A DNA stretch of 64,000 nt from UBA4427 sp046351135 (GTDB lineage: Bacteria > Myxococcota_A > UBA9160 > UBA4427): contig JAXLZA010000006.1 in the NCBI GenBank assembly GCA_046351135.1, positions 1 through 64,000 on the forward strand, written 5' to 3'. Below are positions 15,145-23,808 of this stretch, one piece after another. The notes under the pieces are model-generated. The model saw nothing but the letters and a program-made list of their open reading frames with translations, had not been told where the DNA came from and did no database searches. Position numbers and translations under genes: made by a program. Position 1 is the stretch's first letter. Each line of letters begins with the position of its first letter.

Positions 15145-16557
15145 TCAGGTGCCGAGCTCGGCGAAGAGCAGCGTCGCCGAGCGCAGCGCGCGCCGGAAGT
15201 CCGCGAGGTCGAGGCTCTCGTTCTCGCCGTGGGCGTTGCAGATCGGATCCTCGAGGCCGAGCAGCAGGGCGGGAACACCGCCCAGCACCTCGGCGAAAGG
15301 CCCGACGAAGGGGATCGAGCCGCCACAGCCGACGTAGACCGGCGCGCGCCCGTAGCCCGCCGCGAGCGCCCGCTCGGCGGCCGCGAAGGCGCGGCCCTCC
15401 GGCTCGACGCACCAGCCCCCCGACCCCTCCCGCGGCTCGACCCGGACCTCGACGCCCCACGGCGGGTCCGCCTCGAGGAACGCGACGACCCGCTCGCGCA
15501 TCGCCCGGGCATCCTGGCCCGGCGCGATCCGCACGCTGACCCGCGCCGCCGCCTCGGCGATCAGCTGGTTCGAGGCCTGCGCGAGGGGGACGCCCTCGAG
15601 GCCGATCAGCGTGAGTGCGGGGCGGTGCCAGAGCCGCTCGTAGATCGCGGATCCGCCGCCGCCGATGAAGCGCGCCGACGGGACCATGCCGACGTCGGCG
15701 CGGAAGCCCGCCTCGTCGATCGGCAGCGCCTCGAGGCGCGCGCGCTCCCGGGCGCCCAGCGTCCGGCAGCCGGCCTCGAAGCCGGGAATCGCGACCCGGC
15801 CCTCCGCATCGAAGAGGCGGCCGAGGATGCGCGCGAGGGCGGTCGTCGCGTCGGGGACCGGGCCGCCCCACATCCCGCTGTGGACCGGATGGTCGAGGGC
15901 GCGCACGCGCACGTCGACGTTCAGGATCCCGCGCAGGCTCGTCGTGATCGACGGCAGGCCCGTCGCGAGGTTCGCCGTATCGGAGAGCACGATCACGTCG
16001 GCGGCGAGCCGCTCGCGGTGGCGGCGCAGCAGCTCGGCGAGATGGATCGAGCCGATCTCCTCCTCGCCCTCGACGATCAGCTTCAGGTTCACCGGCGGCC
16101 GGCCCCCGCTCTCGAGCCAGGCCCGGAGCGCCCCGGCGAAGACCACGATGCCCGCCTTGTCGTCGACGATGCCGCGGCCGTAGAGCCGGCCCGCCTCGCC
16201 CTCGCCGGGGACGCGCGCGGGCTCGAAGGCGGGGCTGCGCCAGTGGCTCGCGCGGCCGGGGGGCTGGACGTCGTGGTGGGCGTAGAGGAGGAGGGTCGGC
16301 GCGCCGGGCCCGGCACCGAGCCACTCGCCGAGGACCGAGGGATGGGCACCGGGGACCGTGAGCTCCTCGACCCGCTCGAAGCCCGACGCCGCGAGCAGCT
16401 TCGCGACGGCCTCGGCGCTGCGCCGCACCTCGGCCTCCGGAAAGCCCTCCGCCGAGACGCTCGGGATCCGGGCGAGGCCGATCAGCTCGGCGATCCGGTC
16501 CTCCAAGCCCCGGTCGATCCACTCGAGGGCGCGCTTCGCTTGCGACGGATCGGACAT
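15145..16557 (-). CDS. M20-family metallo-dipeptidase
   Basis: The 470-residue protein is an M20/M28-superfamily dinuclear zinc peptidase of the dipeptidase (PepV/CNDP-like) type. Metal and catalytic residues are visible in YAHHDVQPPG (His and catalytic Asp), GRGIVDDKAG (bridging Asp), EGEEEIGS (catalytic Glu pair), SDTANL (Asp ligand) and NAHGENE (final His ligand). A dimerisation domain lies between. It should hydrolyse dipeptides or N-acyl amino acids in the cytoplasm, as no signal peptide is seen. The ATG at 16557 is preceded by an AAGAGAGA purine tract. The gene is transcribed toward the aconitase gene, with about 190 bases between them. Confidence 0.9.
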   Translation of the reverse strand: MSDPSQAKRALEWIDRGLEDRIAELIGLARIPSVSAEGFPEAEVRRSAEAVAKLLAASGFERVEELTVPGAHPSVLGEWLGAGPGAPTLLLYAHHDVQPPGRASHWRSPAFEPARVPGEGEAGRLYGRGIVDDKAGIVVFAGALRAWLESGGRPPVNLKLIVEGEEEIGSIHLAELLRRHRERLAADVIVLSDTANLATGLPSITTSLRGILNVDVRVRALDHPVHSGMWGGPVPDATTALARILGRLFDAEGRVAIPGFEAGCRTLGARERARLEALPIDEAGFRADVGMVPSARFIGGGGSAIYERLWHRPALTLIGLEGVPLAQASNQLIAEAAARVSVRIAPGQDARAMRERVVAFLEADPPWGVEVRVEPREGSGGWCVEPEGRAFAAAERALAAGYGRAPVYVGCGGSIPFVGPFAEVLGGVPALLLGLEDPICNAHGENESLDLADFRRALRSATLLFAELGT

Positions 16558-16986
16558 CGACGGATCTCTCTTCGTGGGGCGGCTCACGCACGGCCGCGAT
16601 CGGCGGCCCGCGCCCGACCGGGCTCGAGCGCCGGCTCGAAGCGCCCCCTCGCTTCGATGCGAGCGGATCATAACCGGCACGGCGTACCCGCAGGCGCCCG
16701 CTCTCTCGCCTCCGCGCGCGCGATCGGGCCAGGAGGGTGGGCCGGGCGCCGCAATCCGCGGCAGGTGGCTCGACACCCGCCCGGGCCTGCGACACGCTTG
16801 CGCCCGGTCGTGCCGGACCGCGGGTCGCGAAACGAATTCGACCTCGGGAGCCTCTCAGGATCGGCCGATGGGTCGGATCGATGGGGATCCGGCGCCCGGC
16901 CGGGAACGAGTCGACAACCGGTGTCCCCGAAGAGCATGCCGCCGGCGCGGCGCGCGATCCGCACGGGGCCCAGCCAAAGGATCACG
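16558..16986. other. Divergent intergenic region (M20 peptidase / mlaC)
   Basis: These 429 bases hold no supported gene. They must contain promoters for both flanking genes. The only clear signal is the ribosome site AAAGGA five bases before the mlaC start. I see no strong hairpin or repeat. Confidence 0.5.
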
Positions 16987-17676
16987 ATGCGCTTCCATCT
17001 CCGACCGCAGTCCCTGGTCTCGACCCTCGCCGCCCTGGCGCTCGCGGGCCTCGTCCACGCGGGCTTCGCCGGACCGGCGACCGCCGAGCCCGCGAGCCCG
17101 CATGCGGCGGCGACGGCGACGGCGGCGAGCTCGCCGGTGCCCACGGTCGAGGCGTTCCATGCCGGGCTGCTTCAGATCATGAAGGACGCGAAGACGCTCG
17201 GCTTCGAGGGCCGCATCGAGAAGCTCGAGCCGCTGATGGCGAAGACCTTCGACCTCGACTTCATGGCGAGCAAGACCGTCGGACGCCACTGGGCGACGCT
17301 CTCCGCCGCCGACAAGAAGCGCTGGGCCGAGACCTTCACCCGCTTCACGACCGCGAACTACGCCGGCCGCTTCACCGGCTTCACCGGCGAGCAGTTCGTC
17401 ACCCTCGGCGTCGAGGACGCCGCCCGCGACACGCGCCTCGTCCGGACGAAGATCGTCGTCCCGAACGACCAGCCGGTCGAGCTCAACTACCGCGTGATGC
17501 TGCGCGACGGCCAGTGGCGCGTCATCGACGTCTACCTGAACGGCAAGGTCAGCGAGCTCGCGCTGCGTCGCTCGGAGTACGCGTCGGCGCTGAAGCGCGA
17601 CGGCTTCGAGCACCTGGTCGCGTCCGTCGAGACCAAGATCGCCGACCTGAAGAAGAAGGGTCTGACCGAGGGCTGA
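16987..17676 (+). CDS. mlaC: MlaC/Ttg2D-family periplasmic phospholipid carrier
   Basis: The 229-residue protein has a signal peptide (about 1-33, cleaved near ATAEP) and the MlaC/Tgt2 domain: FDLDFMASKTVGRHW, KKRWAETFTRFTTANYAGRF and DGQWRVIDVYLNGKVS. MlaC ferries phospholipid between the outer-membrane MlaA complex and the inner-membrane MlaFEDB ABC transporter. Hopanoid-associated HpnM is a close relative, but no hopanoid genes are present. The mlaA gene lies 20 bases away on the opposite strand, convergent. Genes for the ABC transporter are not in the window. AAAGGA before ATG 16987 supports the start. Confidence 0.92.
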   Translation: MRFHLRPQSLVSTLAALALAGLVHAGFAGPATAEPASPHAAATATAASSPVPTVEAFHAGLLQIMKDAKTLGFEGRIEKLEPLMAKTFDLDFMASKTVGRHWATLSAADKKRWAETFTRFTTANYAGRFTGFTGEQFVTLGVEDAARDTRLVRTKIVVPNDQPVELNYRVMLRDGQWRVIDVYLNGKVSELALRRSEYASALKRDGFEHLVASVETKIADLKKKGLTEG

Positions 17677-17696
17677 GACGCGCGCCTCGGGGCCTC

Positions 17697-18782
17697 TCAG
17701 GGCTCGTCGCCGTCCTCGCCCGGCTCGTGGGTCGTGCGGTGATGGGTCCGACGGCCCCAGATCTGGCCGACTCGGTCCTGGTAGTAGCCGCTGCGCATCG
17801 CGGCGTAGTAGTCGACGCTGCTGCTCTCGAGATCCTTGAGCTTCGCGTAGTTGCGGTCGCGCAGCGTCAGCCCCGACGAGCCGCCGTAGATCAGGATCGC
17901 CCCCGGGCTCTGCATGATGACGGGCCCGAGGGTCAGGTTCATCGGACCCAGGATGTAGTAGGTCGGCTGGAAGAACCCGTCGACCAGCGATCCGAACCCG
18001 TCACGCAGGTTCGACGGCCCCAGGATGGGCAGCAGCAGATAGGGCCCGCTCGGCGTGCCCGCGAGCGCGAGCGTCTGGCCGAAGTCCGACTCGTGGCCCG
18101 GGAGGCCGACGGACTCGGCGACGTCGAAGAGGCCGACGACGCCGACGGTGGTGTTCATGAGCAGGCGCGCGGTCGTCACGCCGGCATCCTTCCACTCGAG
18201 CTGCAGGCAGTCGTTCACGAGCGTCTTGGTCGAGCCGAGATTCAGGAAGAAGCGCGAGATCGCGTTGCGTGCCGGCTTCGGCACGGCCCATTGATAGGCC
18301 TCGGTCACCGGATCGAGGATCCACTTGTCGACCTGGCGGTTGAACGCGAGCACCCCGCGATTGGTCGGCTCGAGCGGGTCCGGGTAGCTCTCGTGGGCCG
18401 CCTCGAGATCCTCGTCGAAGGACTCGTCGAAGAGCGGGTCGAAGTCCTCGTCCCCGGCCTCGTCGCCCGCCGCGTCGCCGGCCGGCTCCGGATCCTCGTC
18501 GAAGACGGGATCGAAGCCTTCCGCGTCCGCGGCCGCCGGCTCGTCCGCGGCGGGGGCGGTCGCAGCCGCGGACGTGGGCTCCGGCGTGGTCTCCGGTGGG
18601 GTGCCCGAAACGGAGGGCACCGTCTCGGCGCGGGCCGACGGTGCGAGCACGGAGAGCGAGGCGGCGAGCACGATCCGCGCGGCGAGTGCGAACGCGAACG
18701 GAGCGACGGCCCGGCCGGCGCGACGCTCGCGCGCGGCACCCGGCCCGACTGCGGTCCGAGGTCTCGCTCCGCACACCCCCAA
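17697..18782 (-). CDS. mlaA: MlaA/VacJ-family outer-membrane lipid-asymmetry protein with acidic linker
   Basis: The 361-residue protein carries the VacJ domain from about 135 to 335: DPLEPTNRGVLAFNRQVDKW, FLNLGSTKTLVND, ESDFGQTLALAG and GPYLLLPILGPS. MlaA removes mislocalised phospholipid from the outer leaflet and passes it to MlaC. A signal sequence is at about 24-52 (AVAPFAFALAARIVLAASL to SARAE). No lipobox cysteine is evident, unlike the lipoprotein in enterobacteria. Residues 54-132 form an acidic, Pro/Ala-rich linker with two FDP[VL]FDE repeats. The start is a TTG (18782) or the GTG two codons later; GAGGGAG upstream suits the TTG. Confidence 0.9.
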   Translation of the reverse strand: MGVCGARPRTAVGPGAARERRAGRAVAPFAFALAARIVLAASLSVLAPSARAETVPSVSGTPPETTPEPTSAAATAPAADEPAAADAEGFDPVFDEDPEPAGDAAGDEAGDEDFDPLFDESFDEDLEAAHESYPDPLEPTNRGVLAFNRQVDKWILDPVTEAYQWAVPKPARNAISRFFLNLGSTKTLVNDCLQLEWKDAGVTTARLLMNTTVGVVGLFDVAESVGLPGHESDFGQTLALAGTPSGPYLLLPILGPSNLRDGFGSLVDGFFQPTYYILGPMNLTLGPVIMQSPGAILIYGGSSGLTLRDRNYAKLKDLESSSVDYYAAMRSGYYQDRVGQIWGRRTHHRTTHEPGEDGDEP

Positions 18783-19133
18783 CGACTCGCTCCCTCATCC
18801 TCGCCGCGCCGCGGCGCCTCGGCCATCCGCGTCGCGCACGCCCCCGCGATCCCCGCTTCGCCCGTGATCGTCCCCCGCGTCCCCGATCGGTCCGCGCGAG
18901 CCTGGCCTGCACCGGCCCCGCGGGCCCGCCGCGATGATCGCCGAAGCGACCCCGCTCCGCCCGCGGACGGCGGTGCACCGCACGCGGCATGCGGCCCACA
19001 ATCTATCGGAATCCCCGCGCCCGCGGCCGCGAGCCTGACGGTCCCATCCCGCTTGCGGTAGGCTCGGGCACCCCTCGTCGCCGACTCGAATCCCTCCCGA
19101 GCTCGCGAGCGCATCCCGGATCGGAGCAGGCCC
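18783..19133. other. Divergent intergenic region (mlaA / serine-palmitoyltransferase-like gene)
   Basis: The 351 bases have no supported gene. The GC pattern lacks codon structure on either strand. Promoters for both neighbours are expected here, but I cannot place hexamers with confidence. Confidence 0.45.
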
Positions 19134-20354
19134 ATGGCCAGAGCGACCGGGATGGAGGAGCCAAGAGAGCCATTGGACGTCTTCCAGAAGTGCAAGGACT
19201 TCACGCGCGCACGCGACGCGCGGGCCGCCGGCCACTACCTGATGTACCGCGAGATCGGGTCGCCCCAGGACCCGGTCGTCACCATGAATGGCCAGAAGGT
19301 CGTCATGCTGGGCTCGAACAACTACCTGGGGCTCACGAGCCACCCCAAGGTCAAGGAAGCGGCGATCCGCGCGACCGAGAAGTACGGCACGGGCTGTGCC
19401 GGCTCGCGCCTGCTGAACGGAACCCTCGACGTCCACGTCGCCCTCGAGCGCCGCCTCGCCGCGTTCATGAAGCGAGAGGCCTGCCTCATCTTCTCGACCG
19501 GCTTCGGCGTCAACATCGGCGTCCTGTCCTGCCTGCTCTCGCGCCACGACATCGCCTTCCTCGACGCGATGGACCACGCCTCGATCATCGACGGCGTCCA
19601 GCTCTCCTTCGGCAAGGCGTTCAAGTTCCGCCACAACGACGCGGCGGACCTCGAGAAGAAGCTCGCCCAGGCGGATCCGAAGAAGGGCAAGCTGATCGCC
19701 ATCGACGGCGTCTTCTCGATGGAGGGCGACATCGCCCCGCTGCCCGAGATCGTGCGCCACAAGAATGCGTACGGTGCCCGCCTCTTCGTCGACGAGGCCC
19801 ACAGCCTCGGCGTCTTCGGCGCGAACGGCCGCGGCGTCTGCGAGCATTTCGGCCTCGAGGCCGAGGTCGACCTCGTGATGGGGACCTTCTCGAAGTCCCT
19901 CGCGACGGTCGGCGGCTTCGTCGCCGGCAGCGCCGAGGTCGTCGACTTCATCCAGCACAACGCCCGCGCCCAGATCTTCACCGCCGCGATTCCGCCCGCC
20001 GCCGTGGCCGCCGTCGACGCCGCCCTCGACATCCTGATCGCCGAGCCCGAGCGCCGCGCCCGCCTGTGGGAGAACACCGAGTACATGCGCACGGAGCTCA
20101 AGAAGCTGGGCTTCGAGACCTGCGGCTCGCAGTCGCCGGTGATCCCGCTCTTGATTGGATCCGATGCCGCGACGTTCCAGATGGCGAAGCGGCTCCAGGA
20201 GGAGGGCGTCTTCGTCAATCCGGTGATGACGCCCGCGGTGCCGCCCGGCCACGGCCTGATCCGCACGTCCTACATGGCGACCCACAAGCGCGAGCACCTC
20301 GACCAGGCCCTCGGCGCCCTCGCCAAGGTCGGCCGCGAGCTGGCGGTCATCTAG
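19134..20354 (+). CDS. Alpha-oxoamine synthase, serine palmitoyltransferase-like
   Basis: The 406-residue PLP enzyme belongs to the alpha-oxoamine synthase group (BioF, Kbl, HemA, Spt). It condenses an amino acid with an acyl thioester. The PLP lysine is Lys254 in TFSKSLATVGG, and DEAHSLGVFG supplies the cofactor-binding Asp and His. SNNYLGLTSHPKVKEAA and YGTGCAGSRLLNGT are strikingly like the soluble bacterial serine palmitoyltransferases. The leading candidate role is the first step of sphingolipid synthesis (serine plus palmitoyl-CoA to 3-ketodihydrosphingosine). BioF or Kbl activity cannot be excluded, as no biotin, threonine-degradation or sphingolipid partner genes adjoin it. The protein is cytoplasmic with no membrane segment. 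Confidence 0.85.
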   Translation: MARATGMEEPREPLDVFQKCKDFTRARDARAAGHYLMYREIGSPQDPVVTMNGQKVVMLGSNNYLGLTSHPKVKEAAIRATEKYGTGCAGSRLLNGTLDVHVALERRLAAFMKREACLIFSTGFGVNIGVLSCLLSRHDIAFLDAMDHASIIDGVQLSFGKAFKFRHNDAADLEKKLAQADPKKGKLIAIDGVFSMEGDIAPLPEIVRHKNAYGARLFVDEAHSLGVFGANGRGVCEHFGLEAEVDLVMGTFSKSLATVGGFVAGSAEVVDFIQHNARAQIFTAAIPPAAVAAVDAALDILIAEPERRARLWENTEYMRTELKKLGFETCGSQSPVIPLLIGSDAATFQMAKRLQEEGVFVNPVMTPAVPPGHGLIRTSYMATHKREHLDQALGALAKVGRELAVI

Positions 20355-20392
20355 CGATCGCCCGCCGCGTCCGACCGCGAGCCCGGCTCGGG

Positions 20393-21301
20393 TCAGCGCG
20401 CGTCCGCGAGCCGCATCCGGCCGATCCACTCGTTCGCGAACTGCCGCGCTACGCGCCCCGAGCGCCCGCCGCGCTCGAGCGCGTAGCGGAGCGCAGCGGC
20501 CCGGGCGCGCTCGTCGAGGGGAGCACCGCCGTCCTTCTCGAGCCAGCGGGCGACGATCGCGAGGTAGGTGTCCTGGTCGCAGGGATAGAAGCCGAGCACG
20601 AGGCCGAAGCGATCGGCGAGGGCGAGCTTCTCCTCGAGCGCCTCGCCGAGATGCAGCTCGCCGGACGCGTCGAGTCGCGCCTCGCGGTTCTCGGCCATCG
20701 TCTCGGGCAGCAGGTGGCGGCGATTGCTCGTCGCGACGACGCAGACCCGCGGCGGTCGCGCCTCGATGCCGCCTTCGAGGGCCGCCTTGAGCTCGCGGAA
20801 GCCGAGCTCGCTCGAGCCGAAGGAGAGATCGTCGCAGTAGACGAGAAAGGCGAAGCGGTCGGGCACCGCGCGGGTCGTCTCGTGGAGCAGCGCGAGCAGA
20901 TCCGGCAACGCCGCGAGATCGCCGCGATCGACCTCGATCAGGCGCAGCCCCGCGTCGGCGTATCGCGAGAGCAGCCCGCGCACCGCCGACGACTTGCCCG
21001 TGCCCCGCGAGCCGAAGAGCAGCACGTCGTTGAACGGGAGCCCCGCCATCAGCTGACGCACGTTCGCGTCGAGGGCCTCGATGGCGGGCGCGACGCCGAC
21101 GAGGTCCTCGAGGTCGAAGCGCGCCACGTTCCCGATCGGCTCGAGGCGGCCGATGCCGCGGCCGACGCGGAAGCGGAAGGCGCGGTGGGTCGCGAGCTCG
21201 GAGGCGGAGGGCGTGTGGCCCGCGAAGGTCGCGAGCAGGCGACCGAGCCCGTCGAAGATCGGGTCGAGGCGGGTCAGCAGGCGTTCGAGGGCGTCGGACA
21301 T
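20393..21301 (-). CDS. DUF815-family AAA+-like ATPase
   Basis: The 302-residue protein matches the DUF815 ATP-binding family. Walker A is GSRGTGKS (97-104), Walker B-like acidic residues lie in FLVYCDDLSF (about 150-159), and a sensor-like region VVATSNRRHLLPE follows. The conserved family stretch DLEDLVGVAPAIEALDANV precedes the P-loop. Members are widespread in bacteria but their cellular role is unsettled. The gene is convergent with the serine-palmitoyltransferase-like gene, 38 bases apart, and divergent from the small Cys protein. Confidence 0.87.
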   Translation of the reverse strand: MSDALERLLTRLDPIFDGLGRLLATFAGHTPSASELATHRAFRFRVGRGIGRLEPIGNVARFDLEDLVGVAPAIEALDANVRQLMAGLPFNDVLLFGSRGTGKSSAVRGLLSRYADAGLRLIEVDRGDLAALPDLLALLHETTRAVPDRFAFLVYCDDLSFGSSELGFRELKAALEGGIEARPPRVCVVATSNRRHLLPETMAENREARLDASGELHLGEALEEKLALADRFGLVLGFYPCDQDTYLAIVARWLEKDGGAPLDERARAAALRYALERGGRSGRVARQFANEWIGRMRLADAR

Positions 21302-21454
21302 GCGCGGCGCAGTGTATCAGCTCGGCGGGCAGCCGATCCCGCGGCGCCGGGCGTTCGGACGAGCCGCCCGGCGCGCGGGTCGCCCCCGACGGCGGCGGAC
21401 TGCATGGCCTAGTCTTCCGGGTGCCATGCGATCTCGGGTGGAAGGCGGTGGGCG

Positions 21455-21658
21455 ATGGGCGACGCGCAGCGACCGGGAGCGGCGATCGGATTGTGTGCAC
21501 AGTGTCGCCATCGGCGCGAGCTCACGAGCGCGCGCGGCAGCGTGTTCCACCGCTGCGCCCGCGCGGAGGAGGACGAGCGCTTCCCGCGCTATCCGCCGTT
21601 GCCGGTCCGGCGCTGCCCCGGCTACGAGCCGGTGGCCGACGAGGCCGATCCGCCGTGA
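21455..21658 (+). CDS. Small cysteine-containing conserved hypothetical protein
   Basis: This 67-residue protein has four cysteines: Cys14 and Cys17 as CAQC, a third in FHRCARAEED, and a fourth in VRRCPGYE. The spacing could bind one zinc or iron ion. The FPRYPPLPVRRCPGYE ending is a pattern I recognise from short conserved hypothetical proteins in actinobacteria and delta-proteobacteria. Function is unknown. Codons end in G or C at nearly every position, which supports coding. It sits between the DUF815 and Nudix genes and reads toward the Nudix gene. Confidence 0.65.
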   Translation: MGDAQRPGAAIGLCAQCRHRRELTSARGSVFHRCARAEEDERFPRYPPLPVRRCPGYEPVADEADPP

Positions 21659-21678
21659 CGCTCGCCCGCTCGACGCGC

Positions 21679-22269
21679 TCAGCGCGGCGGCGCGAAGGGC
21701 CGGTCGACGAGCTTGAACATCTCGTCGAGGAAGCGGTAGGTCAGCCCCCAGACGAAGTGGCGACCGGGCTCGCCGATCAGGATCGCCGGAAAGACGTGGT
21801 CGGGGAGCTGCGGGATGCGGTGGGTCGTCCGGCGCGAGGCCTCGTGGAGGTCGGCCAGCGGGAACCAGAACGCCGAGCGGACCTCGTTCGGATCGAGGGC
21901 GAGGGGCTGGTCGTCCTCGAGATGGAAGGCGTGGGCCGAGACGAGCATCGGTGCGGGCGAGCCGGAGCGGCCGGTCAGATCGCAGAGATGGCCGAGATAC
22001 TCGGCGCCCTCGATCTCGAGGCCGACCTCTTCGAAGGTCTCGCGGCAGGCGGCGCTCCGCGGCGAGTCGTCGTCCCCCTCGAGGCGACCGCCCGGAAAGG
22101 CCATGTGGCCCGACCAGGGATCCCCCTCGCGCATCGCCCGCTCGATGAAGAGCACCTCGGCGCCCCGCTCGCCCTCGCGCAGGACGAGGGCGACGGCGGC
22201 ATAGGCCTTCGGCGCCGGCTCGGGACGCGCCCGGCGCGCGAGGCCCGTTCGGAACAGATCGACTCGCAT
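21679..22269 (-). CDS. Nudix hydrolase, CoA pyrophosphatase-like
   Basis: The 196-residue protein holds a Nudix box GGRLEGDDDSP-CRETFEEVGL at about 60-85. The long insert and Asp-rich segment in place of the usual Glu match the UPF0035/NUDT7 group that cleaves coenzyme A or its derivatives. The preceding SGHMAFPGGR is also characteristic of that group. The enzyme is expected to be cytoplasmic and Mg2+ or Mn2+ dependent. ATG 22269 is used. It is divergent from the DUF6178 gene by about 80 bases. Confidence 0.87.
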   Translation of the reverse strand: MRVDLFRTGLARRARPEPAPKAYAAVALVLREGERGAEVLFIERAMREGDPWSGHMAFPGGRLEGDDDSPRSAACRETFEEVGLEIEGAEYLGHLCDLTGRSGSPAPMLVSAHAFHLEDDQPLALDPNEVRSAFWFPLADLHEASRRTTHRIPQLPDHVFPAILIGEPGRHFVWGLTYRFLDEMFKLVDRPFAPPR

Positions 22270-22352
22270 CCGGCGACGTTAGCGGCTCGCGCGCCGCCGG
22301 CGAATGCGTTCCTCGGCGCCGATCCCGGCCGCCTGCTAGTCTGATCGACCTC

Positions 22353-23582
22353 ATGGATCTCGAACGCGAATCCACCCCCGAAGCGCGCCGTCTGCTCCAG
22401 CTCGCCCGCACGGACCGCCGTGCCGCCGAGAAGGCCCTCGCCAGCCTTCCGCCCGAGAGGCAGGCCGGGCTGATCCTCGACACCTCGCTCCCGATCCGAC
22501 GCCAGCTGATCGAGCTGCTCCCGAGCCCGGAGGCGGTGATCCCGCTGCTGCCGGAGGCCGAGCTCGTCTACACGCTGCGCACGATCGGCCTCTCCGACGT
22601 CAGCTGGCTGCTGCCTCTCGCGACCGACGAGCAGCTCGTCGCCTGCATCGATCTCGACGCCTGGCGGGGCCTGCGCCTCGATCCGGTGCGGCTCGACGCC
22701 TGGCTCGCCGCGCTGGCCGAGAGCGACGACGAGACGCTCGCGCGCGCGGCGGGGGCGATGGATCCCGAGGTCCTGACGATCTATCTGCGGGAACACATCG
22801 ATGTGTTCGTGAAGCCGGGCCCGCAGGAGGATCCCGACTGGACGCCGCCCGACGATTCCCAGACGCTCGAGGGCCAGTTCTACTTCGTCGCCCGCAAGCA
22901 GGGCGACGATCTCGCGCCCCTGCTCCGGCTCCTCCACGCGCTCTTCCAGGCCGACTACTGGCTCTACTTCAGGGCGATCCAGGCGGTGCGCGAGGAGGCA
23001 GAGAGCGAGAACCAGGAGTGGGCGCTGCGCTGGCGGACCGGGCGCATGGAGGATCTCGGCTTCCCGAGCTGGGACTCGGCGATGCGGATCTACGGCCATC
23101 TGCGACCCGAGAAGCGCGCCGTGCTGCCGGCGGAGGCGCCCGTGCTCGACCTCGCGGGCTACGGCCTGCCCGCCTGGACCTCGGGACTTCCGGCCGAACG
23201 CGTCGACGAGCGCGCGCTGTTTCGCGCGATCCGCGAGCTCGGGGCGGACGAGCGCGGGGCGGTGTTCCATGCGCTGGTCGCCCTCGCGAACCGCATCGCC
23301 GTGGCGGATCGGATGGAGCTCGGGGATCCCGAGTCCCTGCCGAAGGCGATCGAGAAGGCGACGCGCTACGCGAGCGACGGGCTCGAGCTCGTGGCCCGGG
23401 AGAACGGGCTCGCGCTCGAAGAGGGGCTCCGTCGCGCGCCGCTCGAGCATCTCTTCCGCGTCGGCATCAACCTCGATCGCGAGGGGGCCCTGCCTCCTCC
23501 GATCGAGCAGGACGACGAGACGCTCGACGCGCCCGACGGCGACGGTGAAGAAGCGGGCGACGAGCCCGACGCCCTCGACTGA
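22353..23582 (+). CDS. DUF6178 family protein
   Basis: The 409-residue protein matches the DUF6178 family, found mainly in delta-proteobacterial groups. It is largely helical and acidic, with no membrane segments, no signal peptide and no recognisable catalytic motif. The N terminus (LLQLARTDRRAAEKALASLPPERQAGLIL) and the mid-section LTIYLREHIDVFVKPG resemble the family consensus. The C terminus (about 385-409) is strongly acidic. No function is established. It ends just before a perfect hairpin that separates it from the convergent histone gene. Confidence 0.75.
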   Translation: MDLERESTPEARRLLQLARTDRRAAEKALASLPPERQAGLILDTSLPIRRQLIELLPSPEAVIPLLPEAELVYTLRTIGLSDVSWLLPLATDEQLVACIDLDAWRGLRLDPVRLDAWLAALAESDDETLARAAGAMDPEVLTIYLREHIDVFVKPGPQEDPDWTPPDDSQTLEGQFYFVARKQGDDLAPLLRLLHALFQADYWLYFRAIQAVREEAESENQEWALRWRTGRMEDLGFPSWDSAMRIYGHLRPEKRAVLPAEAPVLDLAGYGLPAWTSGLPAERVDERALFRAIRELGADERGAVFHALVALANRIAVADRMELGDPESLPKAIEKATRYASDGLELVARENGLALEEGLRRAPLEHLFRVGINLDREGALPPPIEQDDETLDAPDGDGEEAGDEPDALD

Positions 23583-23640
23583 AGCGCCCCGACCGGCTCC
23601 GCCCCGGAAACCGGGATATCGAGCGAGGATCGAAGACAGA

Positions 23641-23672
23641 GAGGCCCGCCGGTCGTGAGACGGGCGGGCCTC
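23641..23672. terminator. Strong hairpin between DUF6178 and histone genes
   Basis: A perfect 10-bp stem (GAGGCCCGCC pairing with GGCGGGCCTC) encloses a 12-base loop. It lies 59 bases after the DUF6178 stop and 137 bases beyond the histone stop on the other strand. No T-run follows. It is a likely bidirectional terminator or 3'-end stabiliser. Confidence 0.6.
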
Positions 23673-23808
23673 GCGTGGTCTCGGCCGTCCCCGGATCGAT
23701 CGGAGCCGGACCGCTCGAGGCGGCGCGGCGCGATCGGATCGCGTGCTTCCGGGCGAGGCCTGGACGCCTCGTCGACTCCGGGGACGAAGACCGTGGACCG
23801 AAGACGGA

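Noticed and set aside
15082..16986. In-frame extension upstream of mlaC
   Set aside because: It is antisense to the M20 peptidase, and the mlaC signal peptide clearly begins at 16987.
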